A stretch of 64,000 nucleotides of DNA, from NCBI RefSeq assembly GCF_018323985.1, contig NZ_AP024590.1, positions 3,968,001-4,032,000 of the forward strand. The letters are read 5' to 3'. This stretch comes from Enterobacter kobei. Its GTDB lineage: Bacteria; Pseudomonadota; Gammaproteobacteria; Enterobacterales; Enterobacteriaceae. The number at the start of each line of letters is the position of its first letter. The stretch's first letter is position 1. The position numbers were made by a program, and so were the translations under genes. Shown piece by piece: positions 57,071 to 64,000 of the stretch. A model generated the notes under the pieces. The model did not search any database. It was given only the letters and a program-made list of their open reading frames with translations, and was not told where the DNA came from.

Positions 57071-57982
57071 ATGGAACTGAAACCGACTCTCGTCGTCGCC
57101 CTTGGCGGCAATGCGCTGTTAAAACGCGGCGAACCGCTGGAAGCCGATATTCAGCGCAAAAATATTCTGCTCGCGGCGAAAACCATCGCCCGACTGACCC
57201 ACGACTGGCGGGTGGTGCTGGTGCACGGCAACGGGCCGCAGGTTGGCCTGCTGGCGCTGCAAAACAGCGCATACGACAAAGTTACGCCCTACCCGCTGGA
57301 TGTGCTCGGCGCGGAAAGCCAGGGAATGATCGGCTACATGCTGCAACAGGCGCTGAAGAACCAGCTGCCGCAGCGCGAGATCAGCGTGCTGCTCACTCAG
57401 GTCGAAGTGGACGCCGCCGATCCGGCCTTTCATCACCCGACCAAATACATCGGCCCGGTGTATGACGATGTCCAGGCTGCCGCGCTGAAAGCCGAAAAAG
57501 GCTGGATCTTTAAAGCCGACGGCAACTATTTCCGCCGCGTGGTGCCTTCGCCCCAGCCGCAGCGCATCGTCGAGCGCGATGCCATTAACGCGCTAATCAG
57601 CCGTGACCATCTGGTGATCTGCAACGGTGGCGGCGGCGTGCCGGTAGTGGAAAAAGCCGATGGCTACCACGGCATCGAGGCGGTGATCGACAAAGACCTC
57701 TCCGCCGCCCTGCTGGCGCGGCAAATCGAAGCCGACGCGCTGCTGATCCTCACTGACGCCGATGCGGTGTATGTCGACTGGGGTATGCCCGGCCAGCGCC
57801 CGCTCGCTCAGGTCACGCCAGCGCAGCTTGGCGGGATGACCTTTGATGCCGGATCGATGGGGCCGAAAGTCGCCGCCTGTTGCCGTTTTGTCGACGAGTG
57901 CCACGGCATCGCCGGGATCGGCGCGCTGGCGGACGGCCCGGCGATCCTCGCGGGCGAGAAAGGTACGTTGATCCGGCATTAA
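57071..57982 (+). CDS. arcC: ArcC, carbamate kinase
   Basis: 303 residues of the amino-acid kinase fold. LVVALGGNALLKRGE, VLVHGNGPQVG, YMLQQALKNQLP, VICNGGGGVPVV and LLILTDADAVYVDWG are diagnostic. Converts carbamoyl phosphate and ADP to ATP, CO2 and ammonia. 11 bases downstream of arcA; GGAG precedes the ATG. Confidence 0.96.
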   Translation: MELKPTLVVALGGNALLKRGEPLEADIQRKNILLAAKTIARLTHDWRVVLVHGNGPQVGLLALQNSAYDKVTPYPLDVLGAESQGMIGYMLQQALKNQLPQREISVLLTQVEVDAADPAFHHPTKYIGPVYDDVQAAALKAEKGWIFKADGNYFRRVVPSPQPQRIVERDAINALISRDHLVICNGGGGVPVVEKADGYHGIEAVIDKDLSAALLARQIEADALLILTDADAVYVDWGMPGQRPLAQVTPAQLGGMTFDAGSMGPKVAACCRFVDECHGIAGIGALADGPAILAGEKGTLIRH

Positions 57983-58004
57983 ATTTTTAAGCCCTTTTGC
58001 CTGC

Positions 58005-58070
58005 TGGCGCTGCGCTTATCAGGCCTACAGATCGTAGGCCGGATAAGGCGAAGCCGCCATCCGGCGTTAA
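58005..58070. repeat. REP pair between arcC and arcB
   Basis: GGCGCTGCGCTTATCAGGCC and GTAGGCCGGATAAGGCG...GCCATCCGGCG form the usual inverted REP pair within the operon; such hairpins can protect upstream mRNA. Confidence 0.75.
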
Positions 58071-58091
58071 AATCTGAATAAGGAAATACTT

Positions 58092-59096
58092 ATGTCCCAC
58101 TCCCTGAAAAACCGCAATTTCCTCAAGCTGCTGGACTACACCCCGGCGGAGATCCAGTCACTTATCGATCTGGCCATCGAACTGAAAGCCGCCAAAAAAG
58201 CGGGTCGCGAAAAGCCAACCCTGACCGGGAAAAATATCGCGCTCATCTTCGAGAAAACCTCCACCCGCACCCGCTGCGCCTTTGAAGTGGCAGCGTTCGA
58301 TCAAGGGGCGCAGGTGACTTATCTCGGGCCGACTGGCTCGCAGATCGGCCATAAAGAGTCGATGAAAGATACCGCCCGCGTGCTGGGACGCATGTATGAC
58401 GGCATTGAATACCGCGGCTATGGCCAGGCGATTGTCGAGGAGCTGGGCGAGTTTGCGGGCGTGCCGGTGTGGAATGGCCTGACCAACGAATTTCACCCCA
58501 CCCAGATCCTCGCCGACCTCATGACCATGCTGGAACATGCGCCAGGCAAAACCCTGCCGGAGCTGAGCTTCGCCTATCTGGGGGATGCACGAAACAACAT
58601 GGGCAACGATCTGATGGTGGGCGCCGCGAAAATGGGCATGGATGTCCGTCTGGTGGCACCGCGCGCCTTCTGGCCGGAAGAGGCACTGGTGACGCAGTGT
58701 CGCGCCATTGCCCGTGAAACCGGGGCGCGCATCATGCTGACGGAAGATGTCGAAGAAGGCGTGAACGGCGTTGATTTTCTCTACACCGACGTGTGGGTGT
58801 CGATGGGCGAGCCGAAAGAAGCCTGGGCAGAGCGCGTCAGCCTGATGACGCCCTATCAGGTTAACCGTGCCGTCGTGACAGCCACCGGCAACCCGAACGT
58901 CAAATTTATGCACTGCCTGCCCGCGTTCCATAACGAGCACACCACCATGGGCCGGGAAATCGAAATGGCGTACGGGCTGAAGGGGCTGGAAGTCACCGAA
59001 GAGGTGTTTGAATCGGCGAATTCCATCGTTTTTGACGAAGCAGAAAACAGAATGCACACCATTAAAGCGGTCATGGTGGCGACACTCGGCGAGTAA
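58092..59096 (+). CDS. arcB: ArcB, catabolic ornithine carbamoyltransferase
   Basis: 334 residues, homologous over its full length to argI of this window. [18 protein letters not shown] and [11 protein letters not shown] are intact. In this operon it works in the phosphorolytic direction, citrulline to ornithine plus carbamoyl phosphate, which ArcC uses. The placement between arcC and a transporter defines the catabolic role; the reaction itself is reversible. Confidence 0.94.
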   Translation: MSHSLKNRNFLKLLDYTPAEIQSLIDLAIELKAAKKAGREKPTLTGKNIALIFEKTSTRTRCAFEVAAFDQGAQVTYLGPTGSQIGHKESMKDTARVLGRMYDGIEYRGYGQAIVEELGEFAGVPVWNGLTNEFHPTQILADLMTMLEHAPGKTLPELSFAYLGDARNNMGNDLMVGAAKMGMDVRLVAPRAFWPEEALVTQCRAIARETGARIMLTEDVEEGVNGVDFLYTDVWVSMGEPKEAWAERVSLMTPYQVNRAVVTATGNPNVKFMHCLPAFHNEHTTMGREIEMAYGLKGLEVTEEVFESANSIVFDEAENRMHTIKAVMVATLGE

Positions 59097-59146
59097 TTAT
59101 CCGGGCGCGCCGGTGAGCTGGCGCGCCCGCACAGGGAGATCACCCC

Positions 59147-60550
59147 ATGGGCAAGTTCAAATTTCCTTCCGCTTACACCATTTTATTTATCCTGATCGCG
59201 CTGGTCGCCGCACTGAGCTGGATCGTCCCCGCCGGTCAGTATCAGATGATGATGAATGAGACGCTCGGCAAAGAAGTGCCGGTGGCCGGCACTTACGCAC
59301 AGGTTGCGGCTCATCCGCAGGGGCTGGTTGCCGTGCTGATGGCCCCCATCGGCGGGCTGTACGATCCCGTCACCGGGCAGGCGGGCGCGATAGACGTGGC
59401 ACTCTTTATTCTGATCATCGGCGGCTTTCTGGGGATCGTCACCAAAACCGGGGCGATCGATGCCGGGATCGCCCGCGTTACCCTGAAACTGCACGGCCAC
59501 GAAGAGTGGATGATCCCGATCCTGATGGGGCTGTTTGCCGCTGGCGGTACTATTTACGGCATGGCTGAAGAATCACTGCCGTTTTATACCCTGCTGGTGC
59601 CGGTGATGCTGGCGGCGCGTTTCGATCCGCTGGTGGCCGCCTCGACCATTCTGCTGGGCGCGGGGATCGGCACGCTCGGATCCACCATCAACCCCTTTGC
59701 CACGGTGATCGCCGCCAACGCCGCCGGGATCCCCTTTACCAACGGCATCTTATTGCGCGTACTGTTGCTGGCGGTGGGCTGGCTAATCTGCGTGGCGTGG
59801 GTGATGCGCTATGCCCGTAAAGTACGCCAGGATCCATCCTGCTCGATCGTGGCTGATAAGCTGGAAGAAAATCGCGCGCATTTTCTCGGTGATAAGCCGC
59901 TGGAGATGCTGGAATTTACCCCGGTACGCAAGCTCATTCTGGTGATCTTCGCGCTGGCCTTCGCGGTAATGATCTACGGTGTGGCGGTGCTCGGCTGGTG
60001 GATGGCGGAGATCTCAGCGGTGTTTCTGGCGGCGGCGATCGTCGTCGGGCTGATCGCCCGCATGAGCGAAGAGGATCTGACCTCCACCTTTATTAACGGC
60101 GCGCGGGATCTGCTCGGCGTGGCGCTGATCATCGGCATCGCGCGCGGCATCGTGGTGATCATGGACAAAGGCATGATCACCCATACCATTTTGCACAGCG
60201 CCGAAGGACTGGTCAGCGGGCTGTCCACCGTCGCCTTTATCAATGTGATGTACTGGCTGGAAGTGGTGCTCTCTTTTCTGGTGCCGTCCTCATCAGGACT
60301 GGCGGTGCTGACCATGCCGATCATGGCGCCGCTGGCAGATTTTGCTAACGTCAATCGCGATCTGGTGGTCACCGCCTACCAGTCCGCCTCCGGCATTGTG
60401 AATCTGATCACACCAACTTCTGCCGTTGTGATGGGCGGCCTGGCCATTGCGCGCGTACCTTATGTGCGTTACCTGAAATGGGTTGCGCCGTTGCTGTTGA
60501 TCCTCACGGTGGTGATCACCGTTGTGCTGAGTCTCGGCGCCCTGCTCTAG
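59147..60550 (+). CDS. YfcC-family amino-acid transporter (ArcD-like)
   Basis: 467 residues with ~12 membrane segments. YfcC/C4-dicarboxylate anaerobic carrier features: FPSAYTILFILIALVAALSWIVPAGQY, GAIDAGIARVTLKLHGHEEWMIPILMGLFAAGGTIYGMAEE, GAGIGTLGSTINPFATVIAANAAGIP and PSSSGLAVLTMPIMAPLADFANV. In arc operons this family takes the place of the arginine/ornithine exchanger ArcD. Exchange of arginine and ornithine is inferred from context. Confidence 0.88.
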   Translation: MGKFKFPSAYTILFILIALVAALSWIVPAGQYQMMMNETLGKEVPVAGTYAQVAAHPQGLVAVLMAPIGGLYDPVTGQAGAIDVALFILIIGGFLGIVTKTGAIDAGIARVTLKLHGHEEWMIPILMGLFAAGGTIYGMAEESLPFYTLLVPVMLAARFDPLVAASTILLGAGIGTLGSTINPFATVIAANAAGIPFTNGILLRVLLLAVGWLICVAWVMRYARKVRQDPSCSIVADKLEENRAHFLGDKPLEMLEFTPVRKLILVIFALAFAVMIYGVAVLGWWMAEISAVFLAAAIVVGLIARMSEEDLTSTFINGARDLLGVALIIGIARGIVVIMDKGMITHTILHSAEGLVSGLSTVAFINVMYWLEVVLSFLVPSSSGLAVLTMPIMAPLADFANVNRDLVVTAYQSASGIVNLITPTSAVVMGGLAIARVPYVRYLKWVAPLLLILTVVITVVLSLGALL

Positions 60551-60606
60551 TTTTCGCCGGATGGCGTGCGCCACCGGGCATTTTGGCAACTAACTGGAAT
60601 AAAACG

Positions 60607-61086
60607 ATGAAGGAATACGCAGAATGCACCGCCAGAGAGCAACTTCAGCTCGCTGTCTGCCAGCGTCTTATTGTGGAAAAAAGCTATTTATCGCAGGAGG
60701 CGATCCGCCGCGATTTACAGCTGCACGGTTTTGACAGCATCAGCCAGTCCACCGTTTCGCGGCTGTTAAAGCTGCTGGGCGTAATAAAAATTCGCAATGC
60801 GAAGGGACAAAAGATTTATTCCGTGAATCCACAGTTACGCCCGGCACCCGATGCCGCGCGATCCGTGTCGGAAATGGTGGTCAGCGTCGAGCACAACAGC
60901 GAGTTTATCCTTATCCATACTGCCGCCGGATATGGCCGCGCCGTCGCCAGAATACTGGATTACCATGCGATCCCGGACATCCTCGGCGTGGTGGCGAGCA
61001 GCAGCATTGTCTGGGTCGCACCGCGGGATGTGTCTCGCACGGCGCTGGTGCACAAGCGCGTTAACTATCTACTAAGAATGCATTAA
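60607..61086 (+). CDS. argR: ArgR-family regulator (second copy, arc-associated)
   Basis: 159 residues from ATG 60607. N-terminal winged helix (LQLAVCQRLIVEKSYLSQEAIRRDLQLHGFDSISQSTVSRLLKLLGVIKIRNAKGQKIY) and C-terminal arginine-binding oligomerisation domain (VSVEHNSEFILIHTAAGYGRAVARILDYHAIPDILGVV). The housekeeping argR lies next to mdh in Enterobacteriaceae, so this is the paralogue that accompanies arc genes and probably activates them with arginine. It has a tail of RVNYLLRMH. Confidence 0.9.
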   Translation: MKEYAECTAREQLQLAVCQRLIVEKSYLSQEAIRRDLQLHGFDSISQSTVSRLLKLLGVIKIRNAKGQKIYSVNPQLRPAPDAARSVSEMVVSVEHNSEFILIHTAAGYGRAVARILDYHAIPDILGVVASSSIVWVAPRDVSRTALVHKRVNYLLRMH

Positions 61087-61186
61087 TATGCAGAATAACC
61101 GTTTGCCTTATACAAATCGTGCATTGAATCACTTGATCCGCAAAAGCAGCTGAGTATAATGCCGGGCAATTTGCCGGGAGGAAAGC

Positions 61187-61333
61187 ATGGTCAACTGCGT
61201 ACGACATCGCGTCTTACCGCGTCTGAAAACAGACGCAGGCCTGCCGTTTTTCTTCCCGTTGCTCATGATATTCACAGCCCCTCATTTTGAGGGGCTTTTT
61301 TTTGCGCAGGCGTCAGGAGAGAACGATGGCTAA
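61187..61333 (+). CDS. pyrL: PyrL, pyrBI operon leader peptide
   Basis: 48 residues, [20 protein letters not shown] then FFFP and [12 protein letters not shown]..., clearly homologous to the start of E. coli PyrL (44 residues). The U-rich codons for FFFP are the UTP-sensitive pause. GGGAGGAAAGC precedes the ATG. Translation passes over the attenuator and stops inside the pyrB start region (overlap 8 bases). Confidence 0.93.
   Translation: MVNCVRHRVLPRLKTDAGLPFFFPLLMIFTAPHFEGLFFAQASGENDG
61276..61303 (+). terminator. pyrBI attenuator
   Basis: AGCCCCTCA / TGAGGGGCT stem with 3-base loop and T8. Low UTP slows RNA polymerase in the U-rich leader so that the ribosome keeps up and blocks the hairpin. 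Confidence 0.95.
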
Positions 61334-62261
61334 TCCGCTCTATCAAAAACATATCATTTCCATAAATGATCTCAGTCGCGAAGAACTGGAACTGGTGCTG
61401 GCAACCGCCGCCAGTCTGAAGGCCACGCCACAGCCGGAGCTGCTGAAGCACAAAGTGATCGCCAGTTGCTTTTTTGAAGCCTCCACGCGCACGCGTCTCT
61501 CCTTTGAAACCTCCATGCATCGCTTAGGGGCCAGCGTGGTGGGCTTCTCTGACAGCAGCAACACGTCGCTTGGCAAAAAAGGCGAGACGCTGGCGGACAC
61601 CATTTCGGTGATCAGCACCTATGTCGATGCGATTGTCATGCGTCACCCGCAGGAGGGCGCGGCGCGACTGGCGACGGAGTTTTCCGGCGGCATCCCGGTA
61701 CTGAACGCCGGGGATGGCTCGAACCAGCATCCAACCCAGACCCTTCTCGATCTGTTTACCATTCAGGAAACCCAGGGCCGTCTGGAAAATCTGAATATCG
61801 CGATGGTCGGCGATCTGAAATATGGCCGCACGGTGCACTCGCTGGCGCAGGCGCTGGCGAAATTCAGCGGTAACCGCTTCCTGTTTATCGCCCCCACAGC
61901 ACTTGCAATGCCGCAGTACATTCTGGATATGCTCGATGAAAAGGGCATTGCGTGGAGCGTGCACGACAGCATCGACGCGGTGATGCCGGAAGTGGATATT
62001 CTCTATATGACCCGCGTGCAGAAAGAGCGCCTCGACCCGTCGGAATACGCCAACGTGAAGGCGCAGTTTGTACTGCGCGCCAGCGACTTAACCCATGCGC
62101 GCGCCAATATGAAAGTGCTGCACCCGCTGCCGCGCGTGGATGAGATCCATACGGATGTCGATAAAACCCCGCACGCCTGGTATTTCCAGCAGGCCGGTAA
62201 CGGCATCTTCGCCCGTCAGGCGTTGCTGGCGCTGGTTCTTAATCGCGATTTGGTTCTGTAA
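61326..62261 (+). CDS. pyrB: PyrB, aspartate carbamoyltransferase catalytic subunit
   Basis: 311 residues from ATG 61326 ([20 protein letters not shown]), E. coli length. Active-site motifs: [47 protein letters not shown] and [11 protein letters not shown]. First committed step of pyrimidine synthesis. Regulated by the pyrL attenuator; 11 bases before pyrI. Confidence 0.98.
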   Translation: MANPLYQKHIISINDLSREELELVLATAASLKATPQPELLKHKVIASCFFEASTRTRLSFETSMHRLGASVVGFSDSSNTSLGKKGETLADTISVISTYVDAIVMRHPQEGAARLATEFSGGIPVLNAGDGSNQHPTQTLLDLFTIQETQGRLENLNIAMVGDLKYGRTVHSLAQALAKFSGNRFLFIAPTALAMPQYILDMLDEKGIAWSVHDSIDAVMPEVDILYMTRVQKERLDPSEYANVKAQFVLRASDLTHARANMKVLHPLPRVDEIHTDVDKTPHAWYFQQAGNGIFARQALLALVLNRDLVL

Positions 62262-62272
62262 GGAGCACTGAG

Positions 62273-62734
62273 ATGACACACGATAACAAACTCCAGGTCG
62301 AAGCCATCAAACGCGGCACCGTGATTGACCATATCCCGGCGCAGGTGGGCTTTAAGCTGCTGACGCTGTTCAAGCTGACGGAAACCGACCAGCGCATCAC
62401 CATCGGCCTGAATTTGCCGTCAGGGGAAATGGGCCGCAAAGATCTGATCAAAATCGAGAATACCTTTCTCACCGATGAGCAGGTGGATCAGCTGTCTTTA
62501 TATGCGCCGGATGCCACGGTAAACCGTATTGATGAGTACGAAGTGGTGGGTAAATCGCGTCCGAAATTGCCGGAGCGCATCGACGCTGTGCTGGTGTGCC
62601 CGAACAGTAACTGCATCAGCCATGCCGAACCGGTTTTCTCCAGTTTCGCAGTGAAAAAACGCGCCGCAGACATCGCACTCAAATGCAAATACTGCGAAAA
62701 AGAGTTTTCGCATTATGTGGTGCTGGCCAGCTAA
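62273..62734 (+). CDS. pyrI: PyrI, aspartate carbamoyltransferase regulatory subunit
   Basis: 153 residues, E. coli length. N-terminal nucleotide domain ([25 protein letters not shown]) and C-terminal zinc domain with CPNSNC and CKYC. Gives CTP/ATP control to PyrB in the dodecamer. Confidence 0.98.
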   Translation: MTHDNKLQVEAIKRGTVIDHIPAQVGFKLLTLFKLTETDQRITIGLNLPSGEMGRKDLIKIENTFLTDEQVDQLSLYAPDATVNRIDEYEVVGKSRPKLPERIDAVLVCPNSNCISHAEPVFSSFAVKKRAADIALKCKYCEKEFSHYVVLAS

Positions 62735-62740
62735 TTGAGG

Positions 62741-62788
62741 TTGGTAATGGGTTCTGCGCTGCCTATAATGGCGCAGAACCCTTATTTT
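62741..62788 (+). promoter_or_regulatory. pyrI terminator with the ridA promoter nested in its loop
   Basis: The 11-bp stem GGGTTCTGCGC / GCGCAGAACCC is followed by TTATTTT. TTGGTA (62741-62746), 17 bases, then TATAAT (62764-62769) forms a near-consensus sigma-70 promoter whose -10 box is in the loop. Confidence 0.75.
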
Positions 62789-62809
62789 CGCTGTTATTCA
62801 GGAGAAATC

Positions 62810-63196
62810 ATGACAAATACCATCGCGACGGAAAATGCACCAGCAGCTATTGGTCCTTATGTTCAGGGTGTTGATCTGGGCAGTATGATCATCACTTCCG
62901 GGCAGATCCCGGTGGATCCGAAAACCGGTACCGTGCCCGACGACGTTTCTGCGCAGGCGCGTCAGTCACTGGAAAACGTGAAAGCTATCGTTGAAGCAGC
63001 GGGCCTGAAAGTGGGCGATATCGTGAAAACCACGGTGTTCGTGAAAGATCTCAATGATTTCGCTACCGTTAACGCCACCTACGAAGCATTCTTTACCGAG
63101 CACAATGCCACCTTCCCGGCACGCTCCTGCGTGGAAGTGGCGCGTCTGCCGAAAGATGTGAAGATTGAAATCGAAGCGATTGCGGTACGCCGTTAA
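62810..63196 (+). CDS. ridA: RidA, enamine/imine deaminase
   Basis: 128 residues from ATG 62810 with AGGAG upstream. YjgF/RidA features: APAAIGPYVQGVDLGSMIITSGQIPVDP, and the substrate arginine in FPARSCVEVARLPKDVKIEIEAIA. The trimer hydrolyses reactive 2-aminoacrylate and similar enamines made by PLP enzymes. Confidence 0.97.
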   Translation: MTNTIATENAPAAIGPYVQGVDLGSMIITSGQIPVDPKTGTVPDDVSAQARQSLENVKAIVEAAGLKVGDIVKTTVFVKDLNDFATVNATYEAFFTEHNATFPARSCVEVARLPKDVKIEIEAIAVRR

Positions 63197-63206
63197 TTTT
63201 GCGTGA

Positions 63207-63351
63207 TGGTTTGCCGGGTGGCGGCTTACGCCTTACCCGGCCTACCGATTAGACGTGGAATGGTAGGCCCGGCAAGCGCAGCGCCGCCGGGCAAACCATC
63301 AGGTGATATGTCCGGAACGTATGCCGGGTAGGCGTAGCGCCACCCGGCACA
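63207..63351. repeat. REP/BIME cluster between ridA and mgtA
   Basis: Three to four REP units: GCCGGGTGGCGGCTTACGCC, GTAGGCCCGGCAAGCGCAGC, and GCCGGGTAGGCGTAGCGCC...CCGGC, in alternating orientation. Confidence 0.8.
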
Positions 63352-63362
63352 CAATCCCCCTC

Positions 63363-64000
63363 TTACTGCCACCCATACCGGCGGCTATAAAATCCTTTCA
63401 CCAGCTGCGTAAACGCCATATACCCCAGCAAAATCCCCGCCAGCCACGGGAAGTACGCCAGCGGCAGCGCCTGGAGTTGCAGATAGCTTGCCAGCGGCGA
63501 GAACGGCAGCCCGATGCCCAGCACCATCACTACCGCCGTCATCATCAGCAGCGGCCAGGCGGCGCGACTCTGGAAGAACGGCACGCGACGGGTGCGGATC
63601 ATATGCACAATCAGCGTCTGCGACAGCAGCCCCACCACAAACCAGCCGGACTGGAACAGCGTCTGCGCTTCCGGCACGTTGGCGTGGAATACCCACCACA
63701 TCACGCAGAACGTCAGGATGTCGAAGATGGAACTGATCGGCCCAAAGAACAGCATAAAGCGTCCCAGATCGGCGGGGTTCCAGCGCTGTGGCTTCTGGAT
63801 CTGCTCATCGTCGACGTTATCAAAGGGGATCGCCACCTGTGACACATCGTACAGCAGGTTCTGGATCAGCAAGTGCAGCGGCAGCATGGGTAAGAACGGC
63901 AGGAAGGCGCTCGCCACCAGCACGCTGAATACGTTACCGAAGTTAGAACTGGCGGTCATTTTGATGTACTTGAGCATATTGGCAAAAGTACGACGCCCTT
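63363..64000 (-). CDS. mgtA: C-terminal part of MgtA, Mg2+-transporting P-type ATPase (5' end outside window)
   Basis: About 212 C-terminal residues are visible, continuing beyond the edge (GRRTFANMLKYIKMTASSNFGNVFSVLVASAFLP...). The last membrane helices are clear (LPMLPLHLLIQNLLYDVSQVAIPFDNVD, MLFFGPISSIFDILTFCVMWW). This is the P-type (P3B) Mg2+ importer of the inner membrane. The ridA-mgtA neighbourhood is as in E. coli. The phosphorylation domain is not in the window. Confidence 0.95.
   Translation of the reverse strand, partial: GRRTFANMLKYIKMTASSNFGNVFSVLVASAFLPFLPMLPLHLLIQNLLYDVSQVAIPFDNVDDEQIQKPQRWNPADLGRFMLFFGPISSIFDILTFCVMWWVFHANVPEAQTLFQSGWFVVGLLSQTLIVHMIRTRRVPFFQSRAAWPLLMMTAVVMVLGIGLPFSPLASYLQLQALPLAYFPWLAGILLGYMAFTQLVKGFYSRRYGWQ

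Overview
The window is a chromosomal segment of a gammaproteobacterium of the order Enterobacterales, family Enterobacteriaceae. The order ahr - lptG/lptF - pepA - holC - valS - yjgN - yjgM - rraB - argI - tabA ... pyrL-pyrB-pyrI - ridA - mgtA is the inverted leuX-to-mgtA region of Escherichia coli, with proteins of E. coli length. A zeaxanthin-glucoside carotenoid cluster, a KdgM/pectate-lyase pair and an arginine deiminase operon point to a yellow-pigmented, plant- or environment-associated genus near Enterobacter, Cronobacter or Leclercia. I cannot fix the genus from the sequence alone.

Layout. (1) 1-7.7 kb: end of a MocR-type regulator, a DUF1176 exported protein, a RoxA-like cupin oxygenase, a LuxR-type regulator, a KdgM-like porin with a periplasmic PL2 pectate lyase, and a divergent flavodoxin-fold oxidoreductase/TetR pair. 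(2) 7.8-30.1 kb: a Dpd (7-deazapurine-in-DNA) genomic island next to tRNA-Leu(CAA) (leuX, 30324-30408). It carries queD, then dpdE-dpdF-dpdG-dpdH-dpdI-dpdJ-dpdK-dpdD in one direction, and dpdB-dpdA-dpdC plus a small unknown gene in the other, meeting at a shared bidirectional terminator. (3) 30.6-37.9 kb: crtZ facing crtB-crtI-crtY-crtX-idi-crtE. (4) 38-53.4 kb: conserved housekeeping block. (5) 53.5-61.1 kb: argI, tabA, the arcA-arcC-arcB-arcD-like operon and a second ArgR. (6) 61.2-64 kb: the attenuated pyrLBI operon, ridA, and the 3' end of mgtA.

How the genes work together. In the Dpd system known from Salmonella enterica Montevideo, DpdA with DpdB exchanges guanine in DNA for preQ0, DpdC converts preQ0 to 2'-deoxy-7-amido-7-deazaguanine, and the remaining genes are thought to make up the restriction part. 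QueD supplies one step of preQ0 synthesis. Three things here are unusual: dpdF is interrupted by an in-frame amber codon, dpdH carries 20 perfect AAAGAC hexamers coding for a (Lys-Asp)20 linker, and a perfect 18-bp inverted repeat covers the ribosome binding site of dpdC. The carotenoid genes lead from farnesyl-PP to zeaxanthin diglucoside. The arc genes degrade arginine to ornithine, ATP, CO2 and ammonia; argI and pyrBI use carbamoyl phosphate in biosynthesis.
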